From Basidiobolus ranarum (Eukaryota > Basidiobolomycota > Basidiobolomycetes > Basidiobolales): DNA of 24,314 nucleotides. Shown piece by piece: positions 1 to 10,489 of this stretch. Under the pieces are notes generated by a model. The model ran no database searches. It had not been told where the DNA came from and was given only the letters and a program-made list of their open reading frames with translations. Every line of letters starts with the position of its first letter. Within the stretch, counting starts at the first letter, position 1. The DNA is taken from the NCBI GenBank assembly GCA_040143965.1, contig JASJQH010007031.1, positions 1 through 24,314 of the forward strand, read 5' to 3'. Made by a program: the position numbers and the translations under genes.

Positions 1-79
1 CGATGGTTATCAAATTGATAGCTCTTTCTCTTGTTTCTTTCACGACGAAATCCATTCGTTTGAAGAATTACTGAAATCA

Positions 80-686
80 ATGGCTGTCATTCAAAAGTCT
101 GGTATCGTTGCCGGGTCCAACCGTGGTCACATCACTACTCGTCGTGAGTTAAAGGTCAAGCCTTCTCACAAGAAGGGGGTAAGTGTCTTTTTTTCCTTGT
201 TATTTGAGAATATTCCGTTAGTATAGCATGGAGTTGCTCGTAATATGAACGCTACGAGGATAAGCTAGAGAAGTACTAGTTAAATTGGATGGATGCCACC
301 ACGATTTGTTATGGATGATGGCATACGAAAAGAGAGGATAGTTGAAGAATTAGACAGAAAGAGATATGGACACGAAATAGCTTAGATTAGGATTAGAGTT
401 GACTGGACTAGTTGAAAAGATATACACACTTTGAAGAGACATATAGCTAAACAAGTGATTTTTGATGATGTAGGTTGCCTCCAACCGTGTCAAGTTCGTT
501 CGCGAAATTGTCCGTGAAGTCGCTGGTTTCGCACCCTATGAACGTCGTATCCTCGAATTGTTGAAGAACTCCAAGGATAAGCGTGCCCGTAAGCTCGCCA
601 AGAAGAGACTCGGTACATTCATCCGTGCCAAGGCCAAGGTTGAGGAGATGTCCAATGTCATCGCCGAATCCCGTCGTGCTCATTAA
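80..686 (+). CDS. RPL36: 60S ribosomal protein eL36, two exons
   Basis: Component of the large cytosolic ribosomal subunit. Exons are 80-178 and 474-686, joined in phase 0 to give 103 aa, the usual length of the family. The protein has the eL36 core ([21 protein letters not shown], split here as residues about 31-51, then APYERR and a [12 protein letters not shown] segment) and ends in a basic ESRRAH tail. The start at 80 is the first ATG that gives a eukaryotic-type N-terminus ([14 protein letters not shown]). An ATG at position 3 leads quickly to a stop. Codons are strongly biased (cgt, aag, gcc, gtc), as expected of a highly expressed gene. The intron is 295 nt, several times longer than almost all others in the window. 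Splice sites GTAAGT and GATGTAG are clear. The promoter is mostly outside the window. Confidence 0.97.
179..473 (+). other. Long intron of the eL36 gene with two hairpins
   Basis: This intron is 295 nt, while the introns of neighbouring genes are mostly 50-85 nt. It holds two short perfect inverted repeats: CTCGTA/TACGAG (237-242 with 253-258) and ATGCCA/TGGCAT (293-298 with 319-324). Ribosomal-protein introns often host snoRNAs, so a two-hairpin H/ACA-like RNA is conceivable, with AGAGAA between the hairpins as a possible H box. No ACA triplet lies at the expected place just after the second hairpin, so I do not call an RNA gene. Confidence 0.4.
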
Positions 687-733
687 ATCAATGTGGACAG
701 AACAACGAAGCATGAAGTGTTTCCAAAGAATCG

Positions 734-739
734 AATAAA
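734..739 (+). terminator. Poly(A) signal of eL36
   Basis: AATAAA hexamer 48 nt after the eL36 stop codon, a typical distance for fungal 3' end formation. Confidence 0.7.
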
Positions 740-1286
740 ATGTGAATGCTTACGTGCTTTAATCATCCCAAAAAACTGGTGTATTCAATCGTTACAAAAT
801 AGGCATGTTTTCTAGTCTATTACTGACACTAATGATGGTCCCGTTTCTATATACACAAAATGTAAGGCATCTAAGGTGGTTCAACTCACTTGACATGACT
901 TGGACCATCTAAAGCCTTATAAGTCATAGGTGATGATAGGATTGTTCATGATTTAGTGAAAAGGGTAAAACTAAATGAAAGCTATATCTGTACCTACTTT
1001 AGTGATTTTCAATTAGATTAGATATACATTTAAAGTAAAATGAATATGCTTTTAAGCATATACTTAGCGTGATTAAGAATGCTATCATATGATCTTCGGT
1101 TGAGTCGGCGCGAAATTTTGGGGAAATCATAAATCCAAAAAGAGTAAAGAAGTGTCATACAAAATGCTAATTTATTATTTAAGTTTCCCAAATGATCGAT
1201 GGATTTACAAAATACTCCGCGTGTAATCTTATTTTTGCTTCTTTAACGTATAAACACTACAAACAAAGACAAACCAAGAAAATGCA
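740..1286. other. Intergenic: eL36 3' flank and ABCA promoter
   Basis: No gene is seen here. The stretch holds an imperfect hairpin (863-919, arms TAAGGC/GCCTTA plus AGGTGG/CCATCT), an E2F-like GGCGCGAAA core near 1109-1117, and a TATAAA at 1249-1254, 33 nt before the ABCA start codon. Confidence 0.5.
1249..1254 (+). promoter_or_regulatory. TATA-like box of the ABCA gene
   Basis: TATAAA, 33 nt upstream of the chosen ATG at 1287. It is close enough that the 5' leader would be very short, so the transcription start could instead lie upstream of it. Confidence 0.35.
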
Positions 1287-4200
1287 ATGAGTGACTTCAC
1301 AAAAGCTACAGAAGCGTCTAATAATGTCTCGTCAAGTGGTAATAACGTGAAAACCCCAACTATATCAAAAAATTTTCACAGAACTAACGGGATTCACTTT
1401 TCTTAAGAAGAGAACTTCACTTTAATAAAGCTACCAAAGGAAACCCCTCAGTCGAGGAATTATGAACGAGAAAAAAGCTATCAACTTCGAGCATTGGTAA
1501 AGTTATTTCTTCTATGCCAACAAGCTGTTTGATTTACTTTACATTTCTTATCTTTCATTTAGGGTCGAAAAACCTTGACTTACCAGAAACGTCAAATGTT
1601 TGTTAATGTGTGTTGCATAAGGTAATTAGTTTAAAGAAAAGATACCGTTTAACTGTTGGTATCACTCTAAATCTCCTCCTTATCTTCGAAAAGTTTATGT
1701 CCATTTTTAATGGTAGCAGCCGCGGGACTTTTGAGTCATGTAATTTTATCTTTATTACGTAATAGTTTACCACCCGTAGAAGGTACAAGTGAATAGATTT
1801 CCTGATACTAGTATTCAACAATACTCAAATCCTGTTTATTTAGAAATGGTAACTTGCTCCAGTTACAACGCTTCCAACTACCAAGGTTTTCCTATACTCT
1901 CCGATGAGCTACCCACCTTACCATCCAACTTAATTCCAAACGCACAATTATCGAGTCCAGTCAAACAAGCCAACTTTTTTACTTTCTCAAGGGGAGATTC
2001 CTTCGGTAAATCTTCGGGAAATTCTTTCCTGGATCCAAATTTACAAACATGCACTTTCTGGTTTGAACATAATTATCCCTATCGGGCACCCTACGAACTA
2101 GACCCTCAAGTCACCGATCAACGCCTTCGGTTATCAACGTAAGTATTGCAGCGATAAAATTGAATTTTTTGAAGATGTGGTGTATTTACCGTGGTTCTCG
2201 ACCAGAACGTTTAAACCAGACCCTATAGGTGGATGGTTGGGGCAAGAGCAAATTAAAGAGCCTGCCTGGTTAGGGAGATTTCAAACGTATCCATGGTATA
2301 TAGTCAAGGATGAGGTTGGCACCAATTCTGGTCGAAAACCTGAACTTCCCTCCATGTCATTCAACGAAACATTACCTGAGAAGATGCTGTTGAACCAGAC
2401 ATCTGGAACAGGTAGAGTGACTTCACATGGCTTATTCTATGAGAAAGCTTGAATCTAACATCGTTGAAGGGATTATGAGGTCTTTGCCTATCAACTATTT
2501 TATTCAATTCGGCAACATAATGGGGACCACCAAAAATGCGGAGATGTTGGGATTACCTTTTATAGACAAACGGAGCGACCAAGATGTGAATGAGTCTATT
2601 ACTGAGCAAGTCCAAATGTATGTTCTTCATGCTTTTTCTTCATGAATATTCCTCTTACATAGAAGCTCAGTGTTTTGCAGGGACTCTCAACAATGAACAA
2701 TTCTGTGCTTCATGAAACAAACCCAGACGATGAATCCACGTGAGTTGAATTTATATTGATTTCTAGATATTCCATGAATGTGCCACTAATAGGATGAAAT
2801 AGAATTCGATACTTTGTCGAGGTATCACAGCAGGTGTCACAAGTACCATGGGGAGGTATGGACTACATCTACTCACTTGAAAGTCACAAATACTTCTGAC
2901 ATTTTGTTACGGATTTTAGCATTGATATTTTCAAAATTGGCTCCGGAAACAAAACAGTGGAATTATACATTGCAGATTGGTATGGATGCTAGGATTTCCA
3001 AGGCTGCTGCTTTTCCTTCCCGAGGTCTCCGGAACGTTGCCACTCAGTCTTTTCTGGGGACTGCCTTTTGTAAGATTAACATCAAAAACGTTGTCATAAG
3101 TAGTGTATGTGATTGATATTGTTGAACTTGTTAGTACAATCGATACCCAACACTTCTGCGGATAGGATCAGTCACGGCTTTCGAGTAAGTTTTCGGTAAT
3201 TTACAGCTCTGGTGCGATATTGAGTCCTAATCAATCACGGTACATAGGTGATGCCCCAATTAGTCAAGAATGAACTGGACTTTCCCGTTGGATCGTTCGT
3301 TGGGAGAATTCTTTATCCATTCGGTAAGCGCGTATGAATCTAAATTGGTGTTTCGTAGTTACTAACAGCATTCCCAACAGGTATATCTTTTCTACTGCCG
3401 GTGTTTGTCATAATGCTGGTGAAGGAGAAGGAAGACAGGATATTGATTATGATGAAAATGGTCAGCAAAGTTAACGGATGTCATATCGAACGGAGTGCTA
3501 ATTGGATTTTGTGTTTAGAATGGCTTGAAATCATGGGCTTATTACTCCACTTGCTACATTCACTTTTATTTACTACATATTATTACCTCGGTAATCTTTT
3601 GTGTGAGTGGAGTTGCCTTTGGAATGGAACTTTTCACGAGAACAGAGCCCTCTGTTTATATCTTATTGCTATTCATTTGGGGGCATGTACAGATCGCCTT
3701 GGCCTTCTTCCTGAGCAGCTTTCTTAGTAAAGTGCAGTTCTCTCTAAGTGAGTTTGTTAGATTTCAGTATCCAGCACAAATTATTTTTAAACGAGGTTTC
3801 TTTTGTAGTCTTCAGCTTTTTGCTTGTACTGTGTGGAGTATTGTGCAATTTAGCTCTGGGTAAGGCTAAGATTAGCTATCTTTTGTTTTGACTTGATGTT
3901 AATCCCAACTATCTAAGAAATGATCTTCGACGGACCCTCACCAATCTGGCATTTCATATGGCCTCCGTTTGCTTTTTATCACTGCCTAACATTACTCAAT
4001 ATTGTGGCAGTTGATCTTAACGAAGCGGTAAGAAGATTTTTATCTCTAAAATCAAGCCTAGAGTGCTTGCTCACATAACTGTTGGACCCGTGTAGGCATA
4101 TACCATGGCTAAATTAAAACTCCCCAATGAGGTTATGATAGGGATTATTTTCATGATTGTCGAGATATTTGTGTTGTTTGCTTTGACTGGGTATGTTATC

Positions 4201-5842
4201 AGTTACGCTTCAAAAAAAATAGAAAATCTCTAACGATGTCTTGCTCTTTCCCCAACACAGTTACATCAACTCTGTACTTCCTGGAGAGTATGGCACGAAG
4301 AAGCCTTGGCATTTTATTTTTACCGAGATGTTTTCAAAGTCCAGAGAGTCACGTGAGGTAACCTATTGAGCAATCTAAGTTATACTCGCGACACCCGATT
4401 GATCTTTTGCATTGACTCTAGTTGCCAGTGTCCATAGAAAATACTGAAATCAAGGAATTTCCAGATGAAGACGAGGACGTTAAAATGGAAAAGCGAAGGG
4501 TTTTGCTGAATGAGCATCTAACCGATTCGCCATTGATTATGAAATCCTTATCCAAAAGATATGGGAAGGATCATTTGGCCGTTAAAGATATCACATTGGC
4601 CATAGAGGTACAAGGCAGACGACTCTTATTAATGATGTCCCAAAGCTAACTCTTGTTTAGTCCGATAAAATATTTGGTTTGTTAGGTCCAAACGGAGCTG
4701 GTAAAACCACATTGATCAGCATATTGACCGGATTGTACAGTCCATCATCCGGTAAGTGGCACCTCTCGCACTCACTTAACACACAGACTTTAGTACTTAC
4801 CCTACATTCGAAAACAGGCCAAGCATTGGTGGATGGATATGATATTAACACTCAGATGCGCGAAATATATATGAGCATTGGGATCTGTCCACAGGTACTA
4901 TTTGAATATGTATCAAAGTGAAAGCCCATTCTAATGACTATGACGACAGCATAACATTCTATGGGATGATCTTACTGTCGGAGAGCATCTTTTGTTCTTT
5001 GCTAGGCTCAAAGGCATACCCCATGAACTCGAATATGAGGCTATGAGAGAAGCGCTAACTCACGTCTCATTGCAACTTTTCGAGAATCGACTAGCCAAGG
5101 GATTAAGCGGTGGTGAGAAGCGTAGGTTGTCTATCGCCATAGCCCTAGTAGGGAATCCCAAAGTTGTATTTCTAGATGAGCCAACGGTAAAGTACTGCAA
5201 CCATTTTGTCAGAGTGATAGCAAGCTAACGAGTGCTGTTCCTTTTTGAATTTATCTAGACTGGCTTGGATCCCGAAGTTAGACGATTGATTTGGGATATC
5301 ATTTTAGATTCCAAGCACGGACGAACCATAATTTTGGTTAGTAGCAGTGGAACAGATATACCGCAACACTCAAATTAACATTCAATTTATTCCTTCAGAC
5401 TACACATTCTATGGAAGAGGCGGATGTACTATGTAACAATATAGGAATTATGGTCAAAGGACAACTACGTTGTTTAGGTACATCCTTACACTTGAAACAA
5501 ACCTACGGAAACGGGTTTCAATTGGGATTTAGTGTAACGCCAGAGAACATGGATAAAGCATCTGAGTATTTACCATCTACTTATACTCTGTCTAATAGAG
5601 TCTTCCCACTAACAATCCACTTGAAATCCAGTTTTATAGAGTCGATAATACCTTCTAAATGGACCAAGCAACAGTACTCAGGAACTGCCTTATACCGCTT
5701 CAGTAGTGGCCCTGGGGTTGTTCCTTCAATCTTTGAAAAAATGGAACCAGGTAGAGCAGAAGTAGGAATTCTTGATTGGGGACTCAGTCAAACCAGTTTA
5801 GAAGAAGTATTTTTGGAGATTGTACAGGAAGAAGATATTTGA
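1287..5842 (+). CDS. Half-size ABC transporter, subfamily A, 24 exons
   Basis: Membrane ATPase of the ABCA (lipid/sterol exporter-like) family, 1036 aa after splicing. Exons: 1287-1338, 1408-1496, 1563-1621, 1694-1782, 1844-2138, 2206-2411, 2470-2617, 2671-2739, 2803-2855, 2920-3069, 3135-3184, 3248-3323, 3381-3460, 3519-3747, 3809-3859, 3918-4027, 4096-4190, 4261-4357, 4422-4607, 4661-4751, 4818-4894, 4950-5186, 5259-5336, 5399-5842. The sum is 3111 nt, divisible by three, and all phases agree. Order: cytosolic N-terminus with [15 protein letters not shown]1 (about 68-90), a large non-cytosolic loop to about 440, a TM block (about 446-640), then one nucleotide-binding domain. That domain has Walker A GPNGAGKT (737-744), Q-loop Q784, signature LSGGEK (836-841), Walker B with D860/E861 and H-loop H892. 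It ends with the ABCA hallmark [12 protein letters not shown]. With one TM block and one NBD it should act as a dimer. The substrate is unknown. It looks intact. Confidence 0.92.
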
Positions 5843-5864
5843 TCCATTGATAACATACATATGA

Positions 5865-5870
5865 AATAAA
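5865..5870 (+). terminator. Poly(A) signal of the ABCA gene
   Basis: AATAAA 23 nt after the ABCA stop codon. Confidence 0.65.
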
Positions 5871-6158
5871 TATTAACTTGGTGTTTTACGCGTTAATTAT
5901 ACTTCAATCATTGCTTTAGAGCTCTTCATGTACTTGTTTATAATTGAAAGTTGATGAATGTTATCGATGGACATTAAGAAGATATCTTTGAGATTTTGAC
6001 AAAGGTACAGGGAGAATTTTGGTTCTACAATAAGTACAAAACTGGAGGGAAAGGAAATATCATAGAGTTTCAAAAGAAAAATGAATATGCATCACAAAGC
6101 TCACGTTCCTACAAATATGAGAGAAAAGAGTGGGGAAAAAGCAAGTCTAGGTCAAGTA
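5871..6158. other. Intergenic between convergent ABCA and Cbp4-like genes
   Basis: AT-rich spacer shared by the 3' ends of two convergent genes. Short open frames here have no protein-like features and I see no further gene. Confidence 0.5.
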
Positions 6159-6164
6159 TTTATT
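6159..6164 (-). terminator. AATAAA overlapping the stop codon of the Cbp4-like gene
   Basis: On the minus strand the final codons read GAA TAA followed by A, so AATAAA includes the stop codon. It may be the poly(A) signal, giving a very short 3' UTR, or coincidence. Confidence 0.35.
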
Positions 6165-6495
6165 CTTTCTCTCCCTTTTTTGCTTGTTCGAAACCTTGAA
6201 CATCCCAAACTGGTCGGTCTGAGTCAACATTTTTCTGGATGGTTTCCATTAAAAGTTGGTGTTTCTTCAAACGCTCCTCTCTATGTTTGATAACCTCTTG
6301 TTTCATCTCTTCAGGAAGTCTCTACACGTAGATAAAAGTAAATTGATAAGAAATTTGTTACTTGTAATCGTGAGAAAACATAAAGAAACCTACCTCATAG
6401 AGCTGTTCTGGTGTGGGAACAGTCAACTTCATCATAGCGTAAGCACCACCCATAATGGCGCCCGAATAGACAATTGCTTTTACTAACTTACTCAT
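6160..6495 (-). CDS. Cbp4-like cytochrome bc1 complex assembly factor
   Basis: Small single-pass protein of 87 aa, from exons 6394-6495 and 6160-6321 read on the minus strand and joined in phase 0. The intron is 72 nt, with donor GTAGGT and acceptor GTGTAG. The N-terminus (MSKLVKAIVYSGAIMGGAYA) forms one hydrophobic segment at about residues 7-22. It is followed by a TPEQLYERLPEEM motif, a charged helix rich in Lys/Glu/Arg, and a conserved-looking RPVWDV near the end. This layout fits fungal Cbp4, an inner mitochondrial membrane protein that helps cytochrome b mature into complex III. That family is short and poorly conserved, so the name is a moderate-confidence inference from layout and the PT.EQL and PVW elements. 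An AATAAA overlaps the stop codon. Confidence 0.6.
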
Positions 6496-6797
6496 TTGGT
6501 TACTTGTGTGGAGTTGTGTATAGTTTCCAAGCGTTGGTGTATATAGGAAAATAATACTAGCTAATCAATCATCCGCAGTGATTGTCAGTCAAGAAAATTT
6601 TTTAATGTGGGGATAAATCATATAAGTTTCATTCTCATTCCCCCAGTGATTTTTTGAGCCATTAAAATAAAAGTTAAACTAAACAAACTCTCTGGACATC
6701 AATTCTTTAACTGAATTATACCGAGACAATTTTATTTAGAATTCTAGAATATACAACAGAAAAGTAAAAGAGGCGAACTAATGAAGTTTATCAAACG
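6496..6797. other. Promoter of the Cbp4-like gene and RFC 3' flank
   Basis: 302-nt spacer between two minus-strand genes. It contains the RFC poly(A) signal at 6731-6736. No further gene is seen. Confidence 0.5.
6731..6736 (-). terminator. Poly(A) signal of the RFC gene
   Basis: AATAAA on the minus strand, about 62 nt after the RFC stop codon. Confidence 0.6.
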
Positions 6798-8127
6798 TTA
6801 GATCTGGAGATCAGTTTGTGGCATGGAGAGTTTAGACAATCTGGCGATCAAACCAGTAAGTTGGAGTAAAGTTTGGACACCTTCCAAGATTTTCATATGT
6901 GTGAATCCGATCTCTTTGATGAACTCCAACTTCATGAATTCAGGCATTCCCTGGAAATTTTTCACTACTCTAAATAGTGTGGTGATGATATCGATACTAC
7001 TGTATCCTTGGTACCATAATTCTTTCAATGAAGCAAGTGCTTCGTCAACATGACACTGCAAGCAGTTTTCAATGATAGAATTCACTATTACCGGATGAGG
7101 TTGATCACACACTTTGAATACATTATCTGGATTGATATAACCAAAACCAGAGAATGTTGATTGAAGGTTATTTAATGCTTGACGCATATCTCCTTCAGCT
7201 GTGAAAATAATTGCCTCAATTCCCTCAGGGCTGTAAGAAACCTAATATTCATGATTAGTCTTGCTAATTGATGCATCTTTGTTACTATCAAATAAACGTT
7301 ACCTTCTCTGCCTCACAAATTTCCAATACTCGCTTAGTTAGTTGTTTGTCAGCCAATCTGGTGTATCTTAAGATAGCACATCTACTTTGAATGGGCTCGA
7401 TAATTTTACTAGACATATTGCAAGCAAGAGCAAAGCGTGTGGTGCTTGAATAGATCTCCATGGTTCTACGTAGAGCTTGTTGAGCACCAGGTGTCATGCT
7501 AGAATAGGATTGATTTGTTAGCGTATAAGTGGCAAACAACGTAAAATATCACAAGAACCTGTCAGCTTCATCAAGAATAATGATCTTATGTCTACCGGGA
7601 GGTAAAGTGACTTTTTTCTGTGAGAACATTTTGATACGATTTCTGACAACCTCTATTCCTCTACGAAATTAAGAATTATTTTGAGTTTCGTCCTCCATAT
7701 ATACATACAGCATCAGTGCCTTAAAGTTTACCTATCATCAGAAGCGTTAAGTTCTAAAACTGCCTCTTTGTATGCAGGACCGAGAAGAGCGTGAGCCAAG
7801 CAAAGAATACTAGTGGTCTTACCAATACCGGGAGGGCCCTAGTAAGTTACATTGATGTTAGGCTTTGGGACGAAGCAACGTAAAAATAACCAAGATAAAA
7901 TGAGTACCGAAATGATGATGTTTGGAATATTCCCGTCCTTGGCAATTACTTTTAAACGACTAACTGTTTCTTCGTTTCCTACCACATCTTTGAGCTCAAT
8001 TGGTCTATACTTCTCAACCCTATACAACAATGAGTGTTAGTGACATTCACCAACAATGAGATATTCTTACTCACCAAGGAAGCTCGTAGGAATCACTGTC
8101 TCCTTTTAAACCAGTTCCAGAGCTCAT
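6798..8127 (-). CDS. RFC4: Replication factor C subunit (yeast Rfc4 / human RFC2 type), six exons
   Basis: Nuclear clamp-loader subunit: an AAA+ ATPase that, within the RFC pentamer, opens PCNA and loads it at primer-template junctions. Exons on the minus strand: 8075-8127, 7908-8019, 7732-7838, 7559-7660, 7303-7498 and 6798-7241. They total 1014 nt and encode 337 aa, close to yeast Rfc4 (323 aa) and human RFC2 (354 aa). Motifs in order: LPWVEKYRP near the N-terminus, Walker A GPPGIGKT (56-63), [14 protein letters not shown], Walker B LDEAD (120-124), [14 protein letters not shown], and the arginine-finger SRC motif (163-165) in QSRCAILRY. Then come [15 protein letters not shown] and the C-terminal helical domain with [14 protein letters not shown]. 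The motif set is typical of this subunit rather than Rfc2, Rfc3 or Rfc5 of yeast. It shares the promoter region with the divergent eS1 gene. No defects seen. Confidence 0.95.
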
Positions 8128-8537
8128 GGTGTGCCTTATGGTACGGTATGTATATTCTAGGTTTAACTGACGTTATCAGTAGCTCCGTCGTTACAGACTT
8201 TGTTTATTATTTCATCTTGATTTGTTTTTGTTATATGTCACGAGGTAGCGAAGAATTTTGTATTGAAATTTATTGGCAAATTACCAACGGGTTAAGATCT
8301 TAGATTTATTTATTGTTCACCATTAATTCAGCAAATCCAACACTTTCCAACATCTTAAGAGCCCTGAAATTCAAGCTAAAAAAAGGGGGCAGATCAAATG
8401 GAAAAGTAGGGTAGGGGTGTACGAGCCAATAGATCAATGGGCCAGAAAAAAGGCTTTTAATAGCTGTGTCGGGAAGAATGAACATTCCTTTTGCGTTTGC
8501 ATTCGAACTTCTTCGTGTGTGAGCAGACTATATCAAC
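8128..8537. promoter_or_regulatory. Divergent promoter between RFC (-) and eS1 (+)
   Basis: 410 nt separate the two start codons, which face away from each other, so this must hold both promoters. No canonical TATA box is evident just upstream of either start. Open frames inside it lack protein-like features. Confidence 0.5.
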
Positions 8538-9456
8538 ATGGCTGTCGGAAAGAACAAGTGCGTTGAAATGAATTCATTAATGTCCCCTGAACATCGACTA
8601 ATCATCATCATCAATTGATAGGCGTCTTAGTAAAGGAAAGAAGGGATTGAAGAAGAAGATGTATGTATCTCCATCTATTAATTAATATCCACGCATCCAT
8701 TGCATTTTACCTGAACCATTACTAACTTCTGAATGATTTTCCAGTGTTGACCCCTTCACCCGTAAGGATTGGTATGACATCAAGGCCCCTTCTCTCTTCG
8801 AGGTACGTAACGTTGGCAAGACCCTTGTCAACCGTACCCAAGGTTTGAAGAACGCCACTGATTACTTGAAGGGACGTGTCCTCGAAGTTTCTCTCGCCGA
8901 TTTGAACAAGGATGAAGAACAATCCTTCCGTAAAATTCGTCTCAGAGTCGACGAAGTCCAAGGAAAGAATTGCCTTACCAACTTCCACGGTATGACCTTC
9001 ACTTCCGACAAGTTGAGATCTCTTGTCAAGAAGTGGCAATCTCTCATTGAGGCTCACGTCGATGTCAAGACCACCGACGGATACCTCCTTCGTCTCTTCT
9101 CCATTGGTTTCACCCGTAGAAGACCTAACCAACTCAAGAAGACCACCTATGCTCAATCTGCTCAAATCCGTCAAATTCGTAAGAAGATGTTCGAGATTAT
9201 GACCCGCGAAGCCTCTACTTGCGATCTTAAGTCTTTGGTCCAAAAGTTCATCCCCGAAGTTATCGGTCGTGAAATTGAGAAGGCTTGCCAAGGTATCTAT
9301 CCTCTTCAAAACGTCTACCTTCACAAGGTCAAGATCCTCAAGGCCCCCAAGTTCGATGTTGGTAAGTTGATGGAACTTCACGGTGATGCCTCCGAAGATT
9401 CCGGTGCCAAGATCGCCAAGGAATTCAAGGAACCCCAAGTCTTCACTGATATCTAA
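8538..9456 (+). CDS. RPS1: 40S ribosomal protein eS1 (S3a), three exons
   Basis: Small-subunit ribosomal protein near the mRNA exit. Exons 8538-8557, 8622-8660 and 8745-9456 give 256 aa, the usual family length. The start [19 protein letters not shown] is the standard eS1 N-terminus and is built across two introns, so the second ATG-rich stretch in exon 3 is not the start. Family motifs follow: [78 protein letters not shown], and the acidic C-terminus [13 protein letters not shown]. Introns are 63 and 84 nt with clear GT/AG ends; ACTAAC in the second is a textbook branch site. Codon use is strongly biased, like eL36, indicating high expression. Confidence 0.97.
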
Positions 9457-9523
9457 ATTCCGAAGAGTTTAACTTCACGCTCACCCTTTAATTCCGTTCT
9501 GCCATGTCAAGGAATACTTTCCA

Positions 9524-9529
9524 AATAAA
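9524..9529 (+). terminator. Poly(A) signal of eS1
   Basis: AATAAA about 68 nt after the eS1 stop codon. Confidence 0.65.
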
Positions 9530-10150
9530 CGAAATGTCGAGATATTTCTCTCATTCTTATTGAAAATTAGATTCAGTGAGTATGAAACCTATTCTTGGGT
9601 CTCGGGGTTATCTTAGCCTCACCCTCTTTCAACCCACTGCGGCTTCATTGTCAATAGATTGGCGACTAATAAATAGAGTTTCAGTTTTGTTAACAATTTA
9701 TACTCTTTTATTCATACTCGGTGGGATTGTATTTAGCACAGCCATAACCATAACCCATTCCACACCAGTATAATAGAATGCCTACTCTAATTCTATTCTA
9801 CCTGGTTGGTTAGAATCGTATCCCCTAACTTCAACGTATCAAGTTATGATCTTCGTAACAACGTCTGATGAGTTATTATCATCATTATATATGTATTCTT
9901 GAACTAGTTGATTATATAGATTTGGAATTTACAATGAGATCACAGCAAGTCACATATTCGTTCCTTTGATTGGTGATATTTTAGTAGTTGTCTTATGAAC
10001 ACCAACGTTTGACTAGAAGATCCAAAATATAAAAGCTTGCTTTCGTGTTCATTCCCTTCCAAACCTCATCTAGTCCCCTTCAGACAGTGTAGTATATTAA
10101 CTCCTCTTTCGAAGGTTTTACCATATAATTTATTCCGATACTCACTGATA
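9530..10150. other. Intergenic: eS1 3' flank and promoter of the next gene
   Basis: No gene is seen. A TATAAAAG at 10028-10035 precedes the small gene that starts at 10151. Confidence 0.5.
10028..10035 (+). promoter_or_regulatory. TATA box of the 10151 gene
   Basis: TATAAAAG, 116 nt before the ATG. The same octamer (minus strand, 11883-11890) lies upstream of the convergent paralogue. Confidence 0.5.
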
Positions 10151-10489
10151 ATGAGAACGAATCAAGTTGGTCAACTTCACAAGTCCACTCTCAACAAAGG
10201 GGAGTTTTGGATGCCTGTACGTCGTGGGTCAATACAACTTTGTGATACAACCACCGTAGTTGCTAGCGATAAATCATTAGGTAAACGTAACTCACTAGTG
10301 GCCACCATGTTACGTTTAACTCCGAATGATGATACCATAGTAGTGCCACGAAAGAGACCTACCTCCACATACATATCATTTCCTCACTTTGAAGATGAAT
10401 CTCCATTAAATTCCGAGGAGAATACTGAGTCCACTCAACATAATATTGGGGGACTCATGGAATGGATGCAAAAAATCTCCTTAAAATAG
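10151..10489 (+). CDS. Unknown small protein A with K..GEFWMP and YISFP motifs
   Basis: 112 aa in a single exon, and I recognise no family. The frame is open upstream of 10151 but holds no earlier ATG, so the first ATG is taken as the start. Two short blocks are shared with the convergent gene at 11164-11658: an N-terminal block KSTLNKGEFWMP (residues 11-22) and YISFP (74-78) followed by an acidic stretch. Between them lies a polar, Ser/Thr- and Arg-rich region with possible phosphosites (GKRNSLV). There is no signal peptide or membrane segment. It looks like a mostly disordered regulatory or adaptor-type protein carrying short linear motifs, which is inference. The TATA box is at 10028-10035. 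Confidence 0.65.
   Translation: MRTNQVGQLHKSTLNKGEFWMPVRRGSIQLCDTTTVVASDKSLGKRNSLVATMLRLTPNDDTIVVPRKRPTSTYISFPHFEDESPLNSEENTESTQHNIGGLMEWMQKISLK

Noticed and set aside
447-713. 88-codon minus-strand frame
   Set aside because: Antisense shadow of eL36 exon 2.
2139-2205. Apparent frame break in the ABCA gene
   Set aside because: It is explained by a 67-nt GTAAGT...CCAG intron, which joins [12 protein letters not shown] in frame and matches the family. Shorter 13- or 34-nt introns and a frameshift were considered and dropped.
8722-9438. 238-codon minus-strand frame
   Set aside because: Antisense shadow of the eS1 coding exon caused by its biased codons.
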